Shown piece by piece: positions 21,224 to 23,240 of a DNA stretch of 23,240 nt. The notes below the pieces were generated by a model. It made no database searches, was not told where the DNA came from, and saw only the letters and a program-made list of their open reading frames with translations. Origin of the DNA: a virus; IMG/VR virus record IMGVR_UViG_3300010883_000507, positions 1 to 23,240 of that record. One strand, written 5' to 3'. Numbering within the stretch: position 1 is the first letter of the stretch; each line of letters opens with the position of its first letter. A program made the position numbers and the translations under genes.

Positions 21224-21474
21224 TGGGTACAATGAAATTAATACTTATAGAAATGATGGAACAAAGAATGGGAAAAAATCTTAGTGAATTTAAAGAAAAC
21301 TTTTCACATCATCTCTTAAAAGACCCAGGCGGATTGAGCCAACACGTATTAATAAGCACAATTAATGATCAACTCACATGTTCTGGAACAATGAGTGCTA
21401 TCCAGGAGTATTTAAAAATGAATAAAATACCACAACATAAGGTATTTAATTATTATAAATATTGGGACAGATGA
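21223..21474 (+). CDS. Unknown 83-aa protein
   Basis: It begins MGTMKLILIEMMEQRMGKNL, overlaps the helicase stop as TAATG and ends by ATGA overlap with the next gene. It is helical with His/Lys-rich stretches. No domain is recognised. Confidence 0.65.
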   Translation: MGTMKLILIEMMEQRMGKNLSEFKENFSHHLLKDPGGLSQHVLISTINDQLTCSGTMSAIQEYLKMNKIPQHKVFNYYKYWDR

Positions 21475-21689
21475 TCAGTAGACTATTATCCTTAGTAGAG
21501 AAAGGATATTGGGTACAGGTTAGTCCATTAGCAAGCATTGAGAATGAAGAGTGGATTGTGGGTATATACAGAAAAGGCAAAACTGCCTGGGTCACTGAAT
21601 TATGCAAAAGTGGATTTAACACACCTACTGTTGCATATATATGGGCATTTGAACACATAGAAAATAATTATCAATTTAAAACTAAATGA
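21471..21689 (+). CDS. Unknown 72-aa protein
   Basis: The ATG at 21471 overlaps the previous stop as ATGA, so I prefer it to a TTG three codons upstream. The product (MISRLLSLVEKGYWVQVSPL, then Trp-rich strands) could be a small beta-barrel-like fold. Function is unknown. Confidence 0.65.
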   Translation: MISRLLSLVEKGYWVQVSPLASIENEEWIVGIYRKGKTAWVTELCKSGFNTPTVAYIWAFEHIENNYQFKTK

Positions 21690-21690
21690 A

Positions 21691-22332
21691 ATGGGAAAAG
21701 ATAGATTAGAAATATTATCTGAATTGATTCAGGTAATAGGAGTAATAACAGATGGTACTAAATATTATGGACATACAACTTTATCTGAATTATCAGAAAC
21801 AGAAACCACACCTACTGAAGATGTAGAAACAACAGTAGACAATAGTTCATTATGGCAAGAAGTTACTGATATTAAAGAAGGAATGGGAAAAGTATATGCT
21901 ACTTTAACTAATCTTTTAAAATCTATTCATGAGATAGAAGATGGTCTTATAGATCATAAAAGCAAAATTGAAGCTTTGAATGATGTATATAATAAATCTT
22001 TTGATAAACCAAAGGCTAAAAAAGGACAAGATCAAGTAAGTAAAAAGAGAGGGCCTTATAAGAAGAAAAGGAAGAAATCTGTTAGCAAAGTTAAACCTAT
22101 TGAGCCAACAACACCTTCTTTAGGTATACGTACTATTAGTAAATTTTCTAAGAAGATTGAATATAGTTTAAATAACTCTAAACATTTTAGTAGAAAAGAA
22201 CTGTTAGCAGGTATAAAAGAAAAACATCCTGATTTAACTACTTTAAGTGGTAGAGATATGATTTATGAAATCAGAAAAGCAAGATGGAGATTGGATGGTA
22301 GAAGGAGAAGAGATGCAGACAAGAAAAAATGA
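21691..22332 (+). CDS. Basic coiled-coil DNA-binding-like protein (213 aa)
   Basis: Residues 1-105 are acidic and helical with coiled-coil character. A strongly basic linker SKKRGPYKKKRKKSVSK (about 117-133) follows. It contains the RGP/AT-hook-like core and could bind DNA in the minor groove. The C-terminal part (about 140-213) includes FSRKELLAGIKEKHPDLTTL and a very basic end (LDGRRRRDADKKK). It is probably a DNA-binding accessory factor of the replication block. An ordinary AT-hook normally reads RGRP, so the match is partial. Confidence 0.65.
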   Translation: MGKDRLEILSELIQVIGVITDGTKYYGHTTLSELSETETTPTEDVETTVDNSSLWQEVTDIKEGMGKVYATLTNLLKSIHEIEDGLIDHKSKIEALNDVYNKSFDKPKAKKGQDQVSKKRGPYKKKRKKSVSKVKPIEPTTPSLGIRTISKFSKKIEYSLNNSKHFSRKELLAGIKEKHPDLTTLSGRDMIYEIRKARWRLDGRRRRDADKKK

Positions 22333-22559
22333 AAATAGATAACTATTTTTGTGATAAATGTGGGAAAGAATTACTTGATACAGATGAAACAAATACAAAG
22401 TGGCATTTACAAGTATACTTTCCTAACATGTCACATAAAGATCCAAATCATAATCTTGGCATAAGACATCTGTGTACTGATTGTAGGAATGTATTTATTA
22501 AAACATTCCGTAGATGGTTTAAATTTTATAATAATGTAACAAAAGGAAATAAAAAATGA
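22329..22559 (+). CDS. 76-aa zinc-ribbon-like protein
   Basis: It starts by ATGA overlap. Two Cys pairs, NYFCDKCGKEL (about 5-15) and HLCTDCRN (about 47-54), are spaced like a zinc ribbon, followed by a basic aromatic helix (FIKTFRRWFKFYNN). DNA or protein binding is likely; its partner is unknown. Confidence 0.7.
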   Translation: MKIDNYFCDKCGKELLDTDETNTKWHLQVYFPNMSHKDPNHNLGIRHLCTDCRNVFIKTFRRWFKFYNNVTKGNKK

Positions 22560-22744
22560 ATGATATAATTAAATGTTGTATCTGTGATACAGAAATACTT
22601 CAAAGAGATAGTCATAATGCAACACCTATTGTAGATGATGGCAGATGTTGTAAAGACTGTAATCATAAAGTACTTGCAGCTAGGTTAAGTAAAGTAATAT
22701 CAACTACAATGAATAAAATACGTAAAAAAAGAGAAAAAGAATGA
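22556..22744 (+). CDS. 62-aa zinc-finger-like protein
   Basis: ATGA overlap couples it to the previous gene. IKCCICDTEIL (about 5-15) and DGRCCKDCNHKV (about 28-39) give two C-x2-C pairs with a basic helix after them (VISTTMNKIRKKREKE). It resembles its upstream neighbour in design and may have arisen by duplication. Confidence 0.65.
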   Translation: MNDIIKCCICDTEILQRDSHNATPIVDDGRCCKDCNHKVLAARLSKVISTTMNKIRKKREKE

Positions 22745-22809
22745 AATATATAATCAGTGATCCAGGTGATGAACAACCTGGTTCACACATAATAGTAAGT
22801 CATGACTGA
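22741..22809 (+). CDS. 22-aa peptide in overlapping micro-gene run
   Basis: The ATG overlaps the previous stop as ATGA and the peptide is MKYIISDPGDEQPGSHIIVS plus HD. Its only support is the start/stop coupling at both ends. It may serve as a coupling relay, or be non-functional. Confidence 0.3.
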   Translation: MKYIISDPGDEQPGSHIIVSHD

Positions 22810-22933
22810 TGAACAATTTATAGACTGGATGGAGGGATTAGAAACTCCCCAAGTATTTACAGATGATCTGAAAGAAGATATCTTAGACAATTTTCAAGAA
22901 GTTATAACACAAATGTTAAAAGACTATGACTGA
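22802..22933 (+). CDS. 43-aa acidic peptide
   Basis: The frame begins MTDEQFIDWMEGLETPQVFT and ends QMLKDYD. It overlaps both neighbours by 8 nt. The acidic helical composition is coherent and suggests a real gene; no function is known. Confidence 0.5.
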   Translation: MTDEQFIDWMEGLETPQVFTDDLKEDILDNFQEVITQMLKDYD

Positions 22934-23039
22934 AGAAGAAAAGAAAAGATCAGAAAGAGTAGAGATATTTTGTTGGATAGGCATATTAGCCTTTATAGCT
23001 TTCTTGTTAATAATTGCAGGAGCATCATTAAATTCATAA
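22926..23039 (+). CDS. 37-aa single-transmembrane peptide
   Basis: A charged N-terminus (MTEEEKKRSERVE) is followed by one hydrophobic helix (residues 14-32) ending AGASLNS. It should be an inner-membrane peptide with its N-terminus in the cytoplasm. Such peptides can be exclusion or lysis-control factors, but nothing specific shows this. It overlaps the previous gene by 8 nt. Confidence 0.55.
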   Translation: MTEEEKKRSERVEIFCWIGILAFIAFLLIIAGASLNS

Positions 23040-23042
23040 ATT

Positions 23043-23168
23043 ATGAAGGAAAAACCTTGTTATTATTGTAAACAAATAAAACCTATATCAGAATTAATAG
23101 AAATAGTAGTATGGGTTTGTAAAGAATGTTTAAAACCTAAAAAGAAAAAGAAAAAGGATGAAGGATAA
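23043..23168 (+). CDS. 41-aa zinc-knuckle peptide
   Basis: It begins MKEKPCYYCKQIKPISELIE and has CxxC at 6-9 and CKEC at 26-29, followed by a Lys-rich end (KPKKKKKKDEG). The spacing fits one zinc site. Its ATG is 3 nt after the previous stop, and the end overlaps the next ATG. Confidence 0.55.
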   Translation: MKEKPCYYCKQIKPISELIEIVVWVCKECLKPKKKKKKDEG

Positions 23169-23240
23169 TATATTTGTGTTTTTAACTAAAAAAGATGGTA
23201 AACTATCTTATAATATAAAAGCTATGGAAACCAGATACAA
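23158..23240 (+). CDS. Start of a further small gene, cut by window edge
   Basis: An ATG overlapping the zinc-knuckle gene by 11 nt opens a frame (MKDNIFVFLTKKDGKLSYNI) that runs to the window end without a stop. Only 27 codons are visible, so no function can be given. Confidence 0.4.
   Translation, partial: MKDNIFVFLTKKDGKLSYNIKAMETRY

Noticed and set aside
1-23240. CRISPR array, insertion sequence, integrase or attachment site
   Set aside because: No regularly spaced direct repeats, transposase or integrase motifs, or terminal inverted repeats were seen.
1-23240. Stop-codon reassignment as found in some crAss-like phages
   Set aside because: All main genes are intact under the standard bacterial code, and TAA, TAG and TGA all end genes at coupled junctions.

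Overview
The window reads as part of the genome of a tailed phage of the Crassvirales (crAss-like) type infecting a Bacteroidota host. The evidence is a long crAss-type TerL next to a large portal protein, an HU/IHF-like protein in the same late operon, a small protein starting with a YQLPNGK motif, AT-rich coding DNA, A/T-rich rather than Shine-Dalgarno leaders, and TAnnTTTG promoter-like boxes. The family assignment comes from reading motifs, not from a database search. All three stop codons end genes and no reading frame needs a reassigned stop.

Layout: positions 1-8664 are a leftward, tightly overlapping late (packaging, virion, lysis) operon. In transcription order it holds an acidic protein, a mini-HTH protein, a coiled-coil protein, a peptidoglycan-binding lysin-like protein, a winged-helix-like protein, an HU/IHF-like protein, a small acidic protein, a zinc protein, a 46-aa gene, a PD-(D/E)XK nuclease, two unknowns, TerL, a 35-aa gene and the portal, which runs off the left edge. 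At about 8.7 kb transcription diverges.

Positions 8854-14800 run rightward and look like an accessory or early region. Small unrecognised genes alternate with unusually long non-coding stretches (about 660 nt at 9217-9877, about 780 nt at 11253-12035, and shorter ones near 10.9, 13.6, 14.4 and 17.5 kb). These stretches fill with strong nested complementary stems and GNRA-type tetraloops. I regard these candidate structured RNAs as the most interesting content of the window. Several genes share a leader close to TTCACYNAACTAAATTAATAAT just before ATG.

Positions 14604-23240 hold a rightward replication/nucleic-acid module and many tiny coupled genes: a 2H phosphoesterase-like protein, an HTH_36-like protein, a terminator and promoter at 16.5 kb, the YQLPNGK protein, an SSB-like protein with an acidic tail, a HAD/PNKP-type 3'-phosphatase, an HNH-like protein, an ATP-dependent DNA ligase, an SF2 helicase, a basic coiled-coil protein and a run of zinc-knuckle and single-TM micro-proteins. 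Phosphatase, ligase, helicase and SSB together suggest repair and joining of DNA ends during phage replication. Several genes of 22-59 aa were read directly from the nucleotide sequence.
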